IMG/VR virus record: IMGVR_UViG_3300030333_005513
Location: 1-27,881 of that record
Strand: one strand, 5' to 3'
DNA from: a virus
Length of the DNA stretch: 27,881 bases
Position 1 is the stretch's first letter; each line of letters opens with the position of its first letter. The notes beneath the pieces are model-generated. The model did not search any database. It saw only the letters and a program-made list of their open reading frames with translations, and was not told the origin of the DNA. Position numbers and translations under genes: made by a program. This document shows, in pieces, positions 1 through 7,271 of this stretch.

Positions 1-157
1 GTGATCCCTTGGCATGTGTTCGGTTAAGATATGTAACTTGTTTTAAGATGCTCGTTGTTTACGACCTCATTCAATTTGAAGCGTAGTCCAAATGAATAAC
101 TCGCAAGATGAATACTTCGGTGAGTATCACCTTTGTCTAATCGTTATGAGTAGACAC
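1..157. other. Left-edge non-coding stretch
   Basis: I see no supportable gene here. Frames are short or broken on both strands. One plus-strand frame is open from the left edge to about position 110, but it has no recognisable protein features. The stretch lies beyond the terminator that closes the leftward arm. Confidence 0.4.
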
Positions 158-191
158 AAAAAAGCCCTGCATCCGCTGGGGATGCAGGGCT
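158..191 (-). terminator. Intrinsic terminator ending the leftward arm
   Basis: A perfect 12-bp stem (AGCCCTGCATCC at 163-174 pairing with 180-191) encloses a 5-nt loop. Read on the minus strand it is followed at once by six T residues (A158-A163 on the plus strand). This is the textbook layout of a Rho-independent terminator for minus-strand transcription. It lies 24 bp past the stop codon of the last leftward gene. Confidence 0.92.
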
Positions 192-214
192 AGTGGCTCG
201 CGCCTTTATGCTAG

Positions 215-604
215 TTACTTAGCTTCTTTCAGAAGTAACTCGTATGCGTTAAGCTTCAAACTTAATGCTTTCTTGCTTTCCTTAAGCGCAACCAGTTCAG
301 CATGACGACCAGCAAACAGTTGATACTCTCCTGTATCGATTGTATCACCAAGTGCTTCCCTTTGTTTCTTAAGGGATAGACAGCAAACAGGTCGACGGTT
401 ATCGCCAACTTCAAACGCGAATACGTTTGTGCTTTCGTTGTCTTTGTCAGTCAACTTTATCCACCAGTCATCTTGCGCACCATTCGATTCCTTGGCAACT
501 CGGATGATATCCGACTTGGTATCTTTGAACTTTTGAATGATACCCTCCAGTTCTTTGGCGAGCTTAGTGATCTGAGTTTTAAGATTACGTAGGTTTATTT
601 TCAT
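215..604 (-). CDS. Small hypothetical phage protein, last gene of the left arm
   Basis: The product is 129 aa and I do not recognise its family. Its first 30 residues and its last 25 are rich in Lys, Glu and Leu and look helical or coiled-coil. The middle (about 45-75) is mixed and has a Trp-Trp pair and two adjacent cysteines (CC). No signal peptide or membrane segment is visible. The ATG at 604 has no Shine-Dalgarno sequence; the bases before it are A- and C-rich on the coding strand. It is the last gene before a strong terminator and is separated from the glycosyltransferase gene upstream by 199 bp, so it may have its own promoter. Small genes at this end of a replication arm are often early host-takeover proteins, but nothing in the sequence proves that here. 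Confidence 0.7.
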   Translation of the reverse strand: MKINLRNLKTQITKLAKELEGIIQKFKDTKSDIIRVAKESNGAQDDWWIKLTDKDNESTNVFAFEVGDNRRPVCCLSLKKQREALGDTIDTGEYQLFAGRHAELVALKESKKALSLKLNAYELLLKEAK

Positions 605-713
605 AACGTGTAGTTTGTTTTTTGATTTGGAGAAGAGCGACTTGTTATTGGTTTGTTTGTTGCGCCCTTCCCTCTACAATATTGATGGATCAAACTATGC
701 AAGATACCACCAC

Positions 714-726
714 GGGGGGAGGGGGG
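714..726. other. G6-A-G6 run in the 605-803 intergenic gap
   Basis: Two runs of six G separated by one A sit in the 199-bp gap between the first two leftward genes, followed shortly by CCCCC (near 739). The C and G runs can pair imperfectly. This may form a stable structure on the transcript, or may simply be a slippage-prone homopolymer. Apart from a short palindrome at 794-804, nothing else stands out in this gap. Confidence 0.5.
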
Positions 727-803
727 TCACCCAAACGCCCCCGCGTGATAGGGTGTGATGGCTTGTAGAATTTTCTCGGATTTTATACTGTACGTATTTA
801 ATA

Positions 804-1586
804 CTACCCCCAAGGTCTTACACCAGAACTGTGGTAGAAATCCTTCTTAAGTTTCAGGAACCTCTCCGCCTCTGCAGGGTCACCATCGAACAAAATATTT
901 ACCCCAGAACACTCCACCGAAGTACCTGTATATGGACAGTCCTCTAACAAGGGTTGGGCCGCGTCAACAAAGTCATCTCCCTCGGGAGTCCTGTACCTAA
1001 CAAAGGCGCCAAACATGCTACTAACAACGGCATCCATGAAAGTTGGAGGGCCTAATTCATACAATGAACGGTAGTTCCCCCGTGCCCGGCGGCTAATATT
1101 CAAGTTTATGGCCCTTCGGAAGATGGGATTTCCGGGTGCAGAGCACATAAAGTCTTGGGCAAAGTTCTTCCCGTACCCGGATGTTGGGTGGTGGATGGGG
1201 AGTAACATGCGAGTTTCATCGGTGAGTACATCAGAAAGTGGCTTGTTACATCTGCGGTCAATGTCGGTGTAGACCCCACCCTCTTGGTAAATCTTGAACA
1301 ACCGCCACAAATCGGTCTTCTCCACGATCTGCTTGTCTTTGATTAAATCGTAGTGCTCGGGCAACCCCCAGTCACTGAGGGACAGTTTAAGGTAGTGTTC
1401 CAACTCGTCATCCTCAGTCAACATAACCTGCCAACTGGGGTTTAGGTCTACTAAGGGGCGTACGCAAGCTCGGGGAAACTCGCTATTGTCTTCCAGTATG
1501 TTGTGATCCCGCCACGTTAAATGGATGGTTTTGGGTATTGGCTCGGCTCCTATCAAGAAGGTTATGACCTCATCTGATATCTTCAT
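804..1586 (-). CDS. GT32-like glycosyltransferase with DxD motif
   Basis: A 260-aa protein of the glycosyltransferase DXD-sugar family (Gly_transf_sug / GT32, the fold of OCH1-like and capsule mannosyl- or galactosyltransferases). The start PKTIHLTW (18-25) is the family's first strand. The core block TDLWRLFKIYQEGGVYTDID (91-110) contains Asp92, Arg95 and the metal-binding Asp108-x-Asp110. Such enzymes use a nucleotide sugar and Mn2+; donor and acceptor cannot be read from sequence. There is no signal peptide, so it is probably cytoplasmic or membrane-peripheral. The gene stands apart from the replication operon, behind a 465-bp repeat-rich non-coding block, and a promoter-like sequence ends five bases before its ATG. 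It is one of four glycan-type enzymes in the window. Likely roles are changing host surface sugar or decorating the virion. Confidence 0.85.
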   Translation of the reverse strand: MKISDEVITFLIGAEPIPKTIHLTWRDHNILEDNSEFPRACVRPLVDLNPSWQVMLTEDDELEHYLKLSLSDWGLPEHYDLIKDKQIVEKTDLWRLFKIYQEGGVYTDIDRRCNKPLSDVLTDETRMLLPIHHPTSGYGKNFAQDFMCSAPGNPIFRRAINLNISRRARGNYRSLYELGPPTFMDAVVSSMFGAFVRYRTPEGDDFVDAAQPLLEDCPYTGTSVECSGVNILFDGDPAEAERFLKLKKDFYHSSGVRPWG

Positions 1587-1591
1587 AACCC

Positions 1592-1621
1592 TCTATAACA
1601 CGCGTTTCTGTAACGTGGCAA
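1592..1621 (-). promoter_or_regulatory. Promoter-like sequence before the GT32 gene
   Basis: On the minus strand, TTGCCA is followed after 18 bases by TATAGA, preceded by TG (TGTTATAGA, an extended -10). The -10 ends only five bases before the ATG at 1586, so the transcript would be leaderless or nearly so. The -35 overlaps a 12-bp inverted repeat (1611-1649) that could be an operator. Confidence 0.45.
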
Positions 1622-1649
1622 ATACAGCTAAGTCGTTTTTGCCATGTTA
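1611..1649. repeat. 12-bp inverted repeat with back-to-back -10-like boxes
   Basis: TAACGTGGCAAA (1611-1622) pairs with TTTGCCATGTTA (1638-1649) with a single G-T exception, around a 15-nt centre. Just outside each arm sits a TGTTATAGA-type sequence: on the minus strand toward the GT32 gene, and on the plus strand toward the repeat block (from about 1645). The symmetry suits an operator covering two divergent promoters. Confidence 0.6.
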
Positions 1650-1659
1650 TAGACCCAAA

Positions 1660-1703
1660 ACCCTTATAGTAAATAAGTCTCCCATAACTCTATAAATAAG
1701 GGT
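1660..1703. repeat. Inverted repeat ACCCTTAT / ATAAGGGT
   Basis: ACCCTTAT at 1660-1667 is matched by ATAAGGGT at 1696-1703, with an AT-rich centre. A second pairing, AGACCC (1651-1656) with GGGTCT (1700-1705), overlaps it, so two alternative foldings exist. Confidence 0.5.
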
Positions 1704-1736
1704 CTGAGCGGGCTTAGGGGGTGTATGGCGAGGGTT

Positions 1737-2040
1737 TGTGGTGGGGATGGTGGAGATGCGCGGTAGATGTATTAAATACATCCACACCACGACTAAATTT
1801 TTCGCGTTCAACGAGTTACGCGTGGTGGTGGTGATGGTGGAGATGTTTTTTCCTAAAAGTATAGAGAGTAAGAGGGATCACACATCAACACCTTGTTTTC
1901 ACTTTTCAACCGTGTTTCCCGCCCCGGGAGTTTTCCGTCAAAACATCCCCACCATCTCCACCACCCCCAGTTAACACCCTTGTTAGCAACGAGTTAAGGT
2001 GGTGGAGATGGTATTTTTGATCTCCACCCATCCCCACCAC
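1737..2040. repeat. Cluster of five iteron-like G-rich repeats
   Basis: The core TGGTGGKGATGGTGGAGATG occurs at 1739-1758 and 1826-1845 on the plus strand; over 21 nt the two copies differ at one base. A minus-strand copy at 1944-1968 has the two half-motifs (GGTGGAGATG and GGTGGGGATG) in swapped order. A plus-strand half copy lies at 1998-2011 and a full minus-strand copy at 2020-2040. The last two form a perfect 9-bp dyad, GGTGGAGAT (2001-2009) with ATCTCCACC (2020-2028), around a T-rich 10-nt centre. CAACGAGTTA precedes the second and fourth copies, extending the repeat unit. Spacing is irregular and orientation mixed, so this is neither a CRISPR array nor a simple tandem repeat. Confidence 0.85.
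1766..1782. repeat. Perfect palindrome GATGTATTAAATACATC
   Basis: The eight-base arms match perfectly around a central A. The inner GTATTAAATAC also occurs on the minus strand at 794-804, and ATTAAATAC recurs in the divergent gap at 11394-11405. It looks like a protein-binding dyad. Confidence 0.55.
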
Positions 2041-2051
2041 GCGGGAATTGT

Positions 2052-2261
2052 CTAAATCTCCCACGGGGGGACCTGCTCAGAGTCCTGTTTAGCGAAAGGA
2101 CCGTCAAACTCCGCCTCTATGTAATCAACGGCGGTTTCTAGATCGGGAAACAGTGCTACGGGCTTGCCACGCCAGAAAAGAGCAACACCCCTGTCTGGCG
2201 TGGCATAAATCCGCGCACTGCTGTAAGCGTAAAGAAGCTTAGGAAGTCCATAACCCGGCAT
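2052..2261 (-). CDS. Small hypothetical protein
   Basis: A 69-aa product with no family I can name. It begins with a Gly/Tyr-rich stretch, has hydrophobic strand-like segments around residues 25-40 (VALFWRGKPVALF), then an acidic helix (about 41-52) and a Pro-rich end. It could be one compact alpha/beta domain. No signal peptide, membrane helix or metal motif is seen. The ATG at 2261 has no clear Shine-Dalgarno sequence. It lies 30 bp after the preceding leftward gene, so it is probably the last gene of the replication operon, and its stop codon abuts the repeat block. Position alone would allow it to be a small DNA-binding or repeat-binding protein; there is no motif evidence for this. Confidence 0.6.
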   Translation of the reverse strand: MPGYGLPKLLYAYSSARIYATPDRGVALFWRGKPVALFPDLETAVDYIEAEFDGPFAKQDSEQVPPWEI

Positions 2262-2291
2262 AGGTTAATGTACCCTAACTTCGCACTATTT

Positions 2292-2702
2292 TCACCCCCG
2301 GAACTCGCGGGTAGCGGCAGAAATGGCCATTTTGTTTTGTTCCATGGCCTCTAGGGTTATAAGCCTTGATAAGTCTTCTAGAACATGTCCCCGCACCATT
2401 TCAGTTACGCGGTCCGAGCTTACCATGTCATGGGCATCCGCCCTCACCTTAAGTGTCCTTTTGCGTCCGTTTAACTTGTACTCAATCGCGGCTTTGATAA
2501 CCCACTTAGCCTCATCCAAATAGATATCGGACTTTACCTTAAGTTCGTTATCTATCTCAAAGCTACCTATGTGGGTCAGCCCCACCTCCCGTTCAAGTTC
2601 CCGGACACTTTTAGCTCGTTGTTTTTTAGCGGTTTTCTTGATTAGAGCGTTTATCTGAGCTTCCTCATACTCTTTACCGTATAGTTGTTTCTTAACTCTC
2701 AT
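2292..2702 (-). CDS. Hypothetical protein coupled to the primase-helicase
   Basis: A 136-aa product of unknown family. The first 40 residues are strongly basic and helical (Lys, Arg, Gln, Glu). Residues about 45-85 look like alternating strands (SFEIDNELKVKSDIYLDE, then WVIKAAIEYKLNG). The C-terminal third is a helix containing EMVRGHVLEDLSRLITLEAM. The pattern of a basic helix followed by an alpha/beta body fits a nucleic-acid or protein-binding role, but this is not diagnostic. The start codon overlaps the stop of the primase-helicase gene (ATGA), so the two are translationally coupled and the protein is probably a partner in replication. Confidence 0.65.
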   Translation of the reverse strand: MRVKKQLYGKEYEEAQINALIKKTAKKQRAKSVRELEREVGLTHIGSFEIDNELKVKSDIYLDEAKWVIKAAIEYKLNGRKRTLKVRADAHDMVSSDRVTEMVRGHVLEDLSRLITLEAMEQNKMAISAATREFRG

Positions 2703-4825
2703 ATACTTATAATATACGTAACTGCGCCTCTGACAAGTTTTTTCGATATTTGGCTAGGGAACCGCGAGGCCATCTTGGACATGGTGCGGCCAAAAACGAT
2801 CTTGTTTAGACTGCGCGTGAACACTTTGAGTTCATCAAAAGTCTCCATTGTCCCCATCAACTCACTTACGTTCCCCTCCCAAGGCTCCTGACTAGCCCTA
2901 AGCTTCCACCAAAACTGGAGCATCTCCCAGTCCCGTTGTTCCGCGGACAAGTCTTTCGCCATAGAGATAATGTCGGGATGATGGTAGGTGTTTATCCCGA
3001 ATCGGCCTGAGGCGTCCTTGGTTACATAGTCCGGGGACCTGTACTCATCCATCAACCATTTGAGGGCGTGTGGAAGCTCTTTGCTTATGATTTTCTCGAT
3101 CTGCCGATGTGTTTTGCCCCTAAACCACGGTTTGTAGTCGTTGGCCATCTTTAGGATCATTAATTTGTCCAGTATTGTCCCGTCCAAGTTTGGCAAAACC
3201 GCCAATGAGTCCGCATCCGTATTCGTGGTCACAACAACCCGCCCCCGGCGCTCAATATCCACAGGCTCCCTATACATTGCCCTTACAGTCATCTTAGGTG
3301 ACGCCGTAAGTTTCTTAACCATTTCACTGAACCTACGATGTTCAGCCATAGAAGCCGCCGAAGCATTGTCATCCACGTACCAAACAGCCGACTCAGCCAA
3401 CTCCTTGTTAAAGTTCTCCTTACCCATCAAAAACGGACCTGCATCAGCACCCCCGTTAAATATCTTGGGTAGAATGTGTGTTGAAAACAGAGATTTACCG
3501 TAATCCGCATCCCCTGCGATTATCACAGAGTGACCTGCCCTAACATCCCCATCAAGAGCCGAGACATAGAACCTCTGCAACCAAGACAACATATAGTGCA
3601 CTGATTTGGGCTCATCCATCCATTCGTTCCACCAGTCATATAACGTAGGCCAATGTTTTGGATCGGGATCATCTGCCGGGGGTAACGCCCTTACATGCGC
3701 GTGAGTGTTGATGTACCTCTTTGCCCCCACATCCACTACTTCCTCAAAATTAAACAAGAAGGGTGCCGCGCCATGGATTCGGCGCTCATCCTGCACGTAT
3801 ATGAGCACTTCATCTATTTCTGACGCGGGATCACCCTTCTTGCGCGGCTTGTTGGAGAAGCCAGCCAAGCGAAGCCGTGTAATAAAGTCTTCTTTCAACA
3901 CAGGACTCCAAACCTGTCTCCCATCCTTCACCCAATACTTCTGACCATCGAACCAAGTATCCTCTACCGCGTCAGCCAACTTCTTCTCTCTATACTGGTC
4001 AACAAACGCTTCACCCAATATTTGGCTCCACGGAGTAAAGCTAGACTTAGCTCTGGTGGAATAACTCCACACACCTCCCTGTTGGATTACACAACCGTCT
4101 CTGTCTACACCGTCATCAATCCAAAACAAAGGACCACGACAACCAATATCAAACTCCCCGTTCCATCTGCCCGGAAACATCTCAGCCACCTTGTCAGCGA
4201 CCACTTCTATTGGTATAGTAACTTTACCCCTAGGACCCGATGTCTTCTTGGCACAATCGAAAAATAACGCTTCCAGCTTCAGCGATGCCAGCGGGTCCGC
4301 AACCTTTACCCAAGAAGAGCCAAGCTCCCAATACATGGCGGGGTTCATGGAGGCGTTATCAAAGCCGGGAACCAAAGTTTTCACCTTCGTCTGAGCCGCG
4401 ATTGAATCGTAAAGTTTTCCCAGTAAAACCTCGTTATCAGCGAGGATGGGCTTCTCAAACTCCCAAATGGCACGTATTTTCCCTGAATAAGTCAGCGTAA
4501 CCCATGTAGGCGCCCACCCTCCCGGTGATTTCTTGTTTACCCTCTCCAGAATCTTTTTGATGTCCTTTCCCACTAAAGAATCGTCATCATAGTCAGCCAC
4601 GAACCCATGCATACGAAAAGCCGGGTTTGAAGAGCCTACCCTGTCGTGAGGGTTAACGCCTTCTATGGTGGAGAAAAAGATGTGTTTTGTAGAGGGGTCC
4701 TTACACCATTCTCTGAATCCTTCTTTTGATGAGAATGAAGGAATGCTCCCTTTGAGCTTAGAGGGGTGTGTATTGGTTAGTTTTACTGTTTTGGCAGTTA
4801 GGTTTTCGAGTAGGTAGTAGTTCAT
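2699..4825 (-). CDS. Primase-helicase: PrimPol-like N-terminus with SF3-type helicase
   Basis: A 708-aa replication protein. The N-terminal region resembles archaeo-eukaryotic primase (PrimPol) domains: an acidic motif VADYDDD (76-82), SGKIRAIWEF (114-123) in the place of the second motif, and GFDNASMNPAMYWELG (154-169) with Asp156. The second motif lacks the usual His, so primase activity is less certain than helicase activity. The C-terminal half has a P-loop GDADYGKS (437-444), a Walker B strand VWYVDD (480-485) and a sensor-type VVVTTNTD (529-536), as in SF3/DUF5906 and VapE-like phage helicases. It would unwind and probably prime DNA at the fork. The ATG at 4825 overlaps the polymerase stop codon (ATGA), so priming and synthesis genes are coupled. 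Confidence 0.8.
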   Translation of the reverse strand: MNYYLLENLTAKTVKLTNTHPSKLKGSIPSFSSKEGFREWCKDPSTKHIFFSTIEGVNPHDRVGSSNPAFRMHGFVADYDDDSLVGKDIKKILERVNKKSPGGWAPTWVTLTYSGKIRAIWEFEKPILADNEVLLGKLYDSIAAQTKVKTLVPGFDNASMNPAMYWELGSSWVKVADPLASLKLEALFFDCAKKTSGPRGKVTIPIEVVADKVAEMFPGRWNGEFDIGCRGPLFWIDDGVDRDGCVIQQGGVWSYSTRAKSSFTPWSQILGEAFVDQYREKKLADAVEDTWFDGQKYWVKDGRQVWSPVLKEDFITRLRLAGFSNKPRKKGDPASEIDEVLIYVQDERRIHGAAPFLFNFEEVVDVGAKRYINTHAHVRALPPADDPDPKHWPTLYDWWNEWMDEPKSVHYMLSWLQRFYVSALDGDVRAGHSVIIAGDADYGKSLFSTHILPKIFNGGADAGPFLMGKENFNKELAESAVWYVDDNASAASMAEHRRFSEMVKKLTASPKMTVRAMYREPVDIERRGRVVVTTNTDADSLAVLPNLDGTILDKLMILKMANDYKPWFRGKTHRQIEKIISKELPHALKWLMDEYRSPDYVTKDASGRFGINTYHHPDIISMAKDLSAEQRDWEMLQFWWKLRASQEPWEGNVSELMGTMETFDELKVFTRSLNKIVFGRTMSKMASRFPSQISKKLVRGAVTYIISI

Positions 4826-6549
4826 TTTGTATATCTTTCCATCTGTTCAACATCCGCATCCAGAGGTAGTGAGAGGCACCACTCCGGGGGTTTGGTCATT
4901 ATGTTTTGTATGTCTCCCATGGCATCTTTCACATTGTCTAAGTCCGCTTCAATCACGACCTCATCGTGAACACGGAGTACAACTTTGTGACCAGCCCTGC
5001 GAAGTGCCAGAACCCTGTCCATGAAGACATCTCTGGCAAAAGCTTGGGTGGCATTCTCAATCAAGGTCCCTTTCCAGAACCTCAACCTCTGCATCCTGCC
5101 ACCCCGGGGAATCTCTGCAGATAAACCTTTTTCCAACTCCACGTCCCGGTATTTCAACGCCCTCCCTGACGGGAGCCCAATTTCATAAGTCTCCCCTACC
5201 GAATTCCTCATATCTCGCTCTAATTCTCCCCATAAGTCCACTAATTTAGGCATTTTAGCTCTAAACATCCGAACCATGGTCTGAGCTTCATCGTACTCAA
5301 CACCCGTTATAGCCGAGAACTTCTTCCCGGACATAGCAAACTGACATCCTAGGCTCATTTGCTTCATTGTGTGCCTAAGTGTTGGGTTTTGGGTCTTGAG
5401 TGCGCCGTTACCTGTATAGAGTTTGAAAGCACGGGCTTGGGCTTCGTACCAGTCCATGCCCTGCCTAGCTAACTCCAACATGTCATCCTCTTGAGCCAGC
5501 CAAGCGGCACATCTTGCCTCAATTTGTGCGAGATCAGACACTAAAAGCGTCTTTCCCTCTCCTGCGCGGACACATGAGCGTAAATCAGCGCCATACATGC
5601 CTCCCCGAGGGAGATTCTGCATGTTGAACCCTGAATCCCCACTATCCCGACCTGTATGAGCCCCAAAATACTTCAAACCGTACGGAAGCCTCCCGTTATC
5701 CACTCTTTGTAGCATTGTGGAGAACTTCTTCAGGAGAGAGTTAGCTCCCCTCAGCTCATGAGTGGCCTCCAAAACTCTTCCCTCTTCCGGGTTCTTAACT
5801 ATCCACTCTTTTACCTCAGGATCATCCTTGGCCATGGACGTGGGGGGCTCTTTCCCTTGGGAACGGCAATAAGCGGACCATTCCTTCGGTGAAAGAGCCC
5901 CCGCTTGCTCCTCCGTCCAAGGTAAAACGTCAATAGCTTCAAAAATCTTCTTTTCCAGCGTTATAACCGCTTTTTCCATCGCTTCCTTGTCCACAGGAAC
6001 CCCTTCCCAACACATACGGGTTGTTTCCTGAGACAACGATCTCTCCCACATAGGCCAGTTATCGCTTTCCTTTTTCCAGAGACAGGCGCACCCCTTGGCG
6101 TCAAACAGCGCGTACTTCGCCAAATCCATCTTCTCGTCTATATCAAGGTCTTCATATTGACGACCCTTCATGTTATCCCTGACCTCCTTAGACATCACAG
6201 CCCCTAGAGAGTGCTTCAGGGATTCTTTCAGCGACCGAGGGTAGCCACAATAAGCGACCATATCCGCCGTGCAGTGCCACTCTGAGAAATTAGTCTGGGG
6301 TATGATCCCCTGCTTGATGAGATGTTCGTGAACAGGTTGATCGAAACCCCTGTTGTGTGAAAGGGCTATATGCCCGTCGAGCCTACTCCAGTCAAAGTCC
6401 TTTGGGTGACCAACCCACGCGAAGTTATCTTCGCAGTATATTGACACCATGTAGGCGTCGAAATTGTCGTGGTTTAAGTAGTTTTGAAGTCCATTAGTGA
6501 TGGAACAGTCCTTATCGTAGTATGTTTCGTAATCTATTCCTGTAAACAT
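4822..6549 (-). CDS. polA: Family A DNA polymerase with 3'-5' exonuclease
   Basis: A compact 575-aa family A polymerase without a 5' nuclease domain. The exonuclease motifs are Exo I DYET (Asp6, Glu8), Exo II HNRGFD (Asn66, Asp70) and Exo III YALFD (Tyr146, Asp150). The polymerase motifs are A, SDLAQIEAR (338-346, Asp339); B, RHTMKQMSLGCQF (392-404, Arg392, Lys396); and C, VHDEV (527-531, His528, Asp529, Glu530). All catalytic residues are present. By counting from motif B, the position equal to E. coli Phe762 is Leu400, and Tyr766 is Phe404. This is the phage replicase. It has one of the few good ribosome sites in the arm (AAAGGAG, 9 bp before the ATG). It overlaps the primase-helicase gene downstream and follows the FkbM-like gene by 4 bp. 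Confidence 0.97.
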   Translation of the reverse strand: MFTGIDYETYYDKDCSITNGLQNYLNHDNFDAYMVSIYCEDNFAWVGHPKDFDWSRLDGHIALSHNRGFDQPVHEHLIKQGIIPQTNFSEWHCTADMVAYCGYPRSLKESLKHSLGAVMSKEVRDNMKGRQYEDLDIDEKMDLAKYALFDAKGCACLWKKESDNWPMWERSLSQETTRMCWEGVPVDKEAMEKAVITLEKKIFEAIDVLPWTEEQAGALSPKEWSAYCRSQGKEPPTSMAKDDPEVKEWIVKNPEEGRVLEATHELRGANSLLKKFSTMLQRVDNGRLPYGLKYFGAHTGRDSGDSGFNMQNLPRGGMYGADLRSCVRAGEGKTLLVSDLAQIEARCAAWLAQEDDMLELARQGMDWYEAQARAFKLYTGNGALKTQNPTLRHTMKQMSLGCQFAMSGKKFSAITGVEYDEAQTMVRMFRAKMPKLVDLWGELERDMRNSVGETYEIGLPSGRALKYRDVELEKGLSAEIPRGGRMQRLRFWKGTLIENATQAFARDVFMDRVLALRRAGHKVVLRVHDEVVIEADLDNVKDAMGDIQNIMTKPPEWCLSLPLDADVEQMERYTK

Positions 6550-6553
6550 TTTC

Positions 6554-7213
6554 TTAGGCTCCTTTCACCCACCAGTCCAAAACTAGGTCATCACACTCAT
6601 GATAGTTCGGGGCATCTAAGTGTGTAGGGCAGGGGGCGTCTTGGTTCCCTAAGTCATCCAGAAGTTCTGATAACACATACGTCAACTCAATCACACAGGG
6701 AACTCCCATAGTAGTTGCATGGACATGATTATTCCCATGAATGTGTATTAATGTGTGGGATTTATTTATGTTGCGGAAAAAATTGACCCACGGCCAACCA
6801 TTAGGACCCATATGAGCCTCTAGGCATAACTGCTTAACCCTACTCATCTTCGATAAATCCCCCCGAAACAAATCAAATTCACTCCCCTCAATATCACACT
6901 GAATGAAACATTCTTCGGGAATATGGAAGTCATTCAGTGAATGAACATTCTTTCTGAAGAAGGTCACCCGGGGGTCGCGTTCAGCCAGAGGACAGTCGCA
7001 AGTCCCGTCGTATATATCCACAGAGCAATCACAGTCTCCATCAACCTCGTTGATATAAGCCTCCTCAAAATCAGTATTTCCCCCACTACCCAAAGATACT
7101 AGGTAGTTAGGTAAATGGTCAGCACAAACGACGTACCCACCGTCCCTGACGGACCCTATACGTTTTTTGTTTAAAGCTTTCTTAGGTATTAGCTGTTCCT
7201 GTAGTTCAGTCAT
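6554..7213 (-). CDS. FkbM-like SAM-dependent methyltransferase
   Basis: A 219-aa protein resembling the FkbM / Methyltransf_21 family, which methylates hydroxyls on sugars and other small molecules with S-adenosylmethionine. Supporting motifs are RIGSVRDGGYVV (18-29), typical of the family's entry; a glycine-rich SAM-binding loop LVSLGSGGNTDFE (38-50); and CDIEGSEFDLF (106-116), matching the conserved D-x-E-G-x-E motif. A cysteine-rich insert (C61, C63, C72, C74) is unusual. It has no signal peptide. The gene sits between the putative ssDNA-binding gene and the polymerase, an odd place for a glycan enzyme. It starts after a 176-bp hairpin-rich gap and ends 4 bp before polA. It may cap or modify the sugars made by the window's glycosyltransferases; the substrate is unknown. 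Confidence 0.72.
   Translation of the reverse strand: MTELQEQLIPKKALNKKRIGSVRDGGYVVCADHLPNYLVSLGSGGNTDFEEAYINEVDGDCDCSVDIYDGTCDCPLAERDPRVTFFRKNVHSLNDFHIPEECFIQCDIEGSEFDLFRGDLSKMSRVKQLCLEAHMGPNGWPWVNFFRNINKSHTLIHIHGNNHVHATTMGVPCVIELTYVLSELLDDLGNQDAPCPTHLDAPNYHECDDLVLDWWVKGA
6559..6565 (-). promoter_or_regulatory. Strong Shine-Dalgarno site for the polymerase
   Basis: AAAGGAG on the minus strand lies 9 bp before the ATG at 6549, inside the 3' end of the FkbM-like gene. It stands out because most genes in this window have no such site. Confidence 0.7.
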
Positions 7214-7271
7214 TCCAAAAGTTCGTTACTATTGCATGTGAATGGGCGGAAGTCAGATGTTCACTCTTGGA

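Larger units (their letters stand above)
1587..2051. other. 465-bp repeat-rich non-coding block, candidate origin or control region
   Basis: This is the longest gene-free stretch of the window. From left to right it holds a 12-bp inverted repeat (1611-1649), a second inverted repeat (1660-1703), an AT-rich patch with TATAAATAAG, five copies of a G-rich repeat in both orientations (1737-2040), a 17-nt palindrome (1766-1782) and a pair of 10-nt direct repeats (CAACGAGTTA at 1809-1818 and 1987-1996). Iterated sites plus AT-rich DNA plus dyads is the usual composition of a replication origin or a multi-operator region. It lies in the same arm as the replication genes. The function is inferred; the repeats are seen directly. 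Confidence 0.6.

Noticed and set aside
1738-1974. 78-codon plus-strand open frame within the repeat block
   Set aside because: It is created by the G-rich repeats and their complements; composition follows the DNA repeats and it has no protein-like pattern.
1737-2040. CRISPR array
   Set aside because: Repeats are in mixed orientation, unevenly spaced and vary in internal order; no regular spacers or cas genes.
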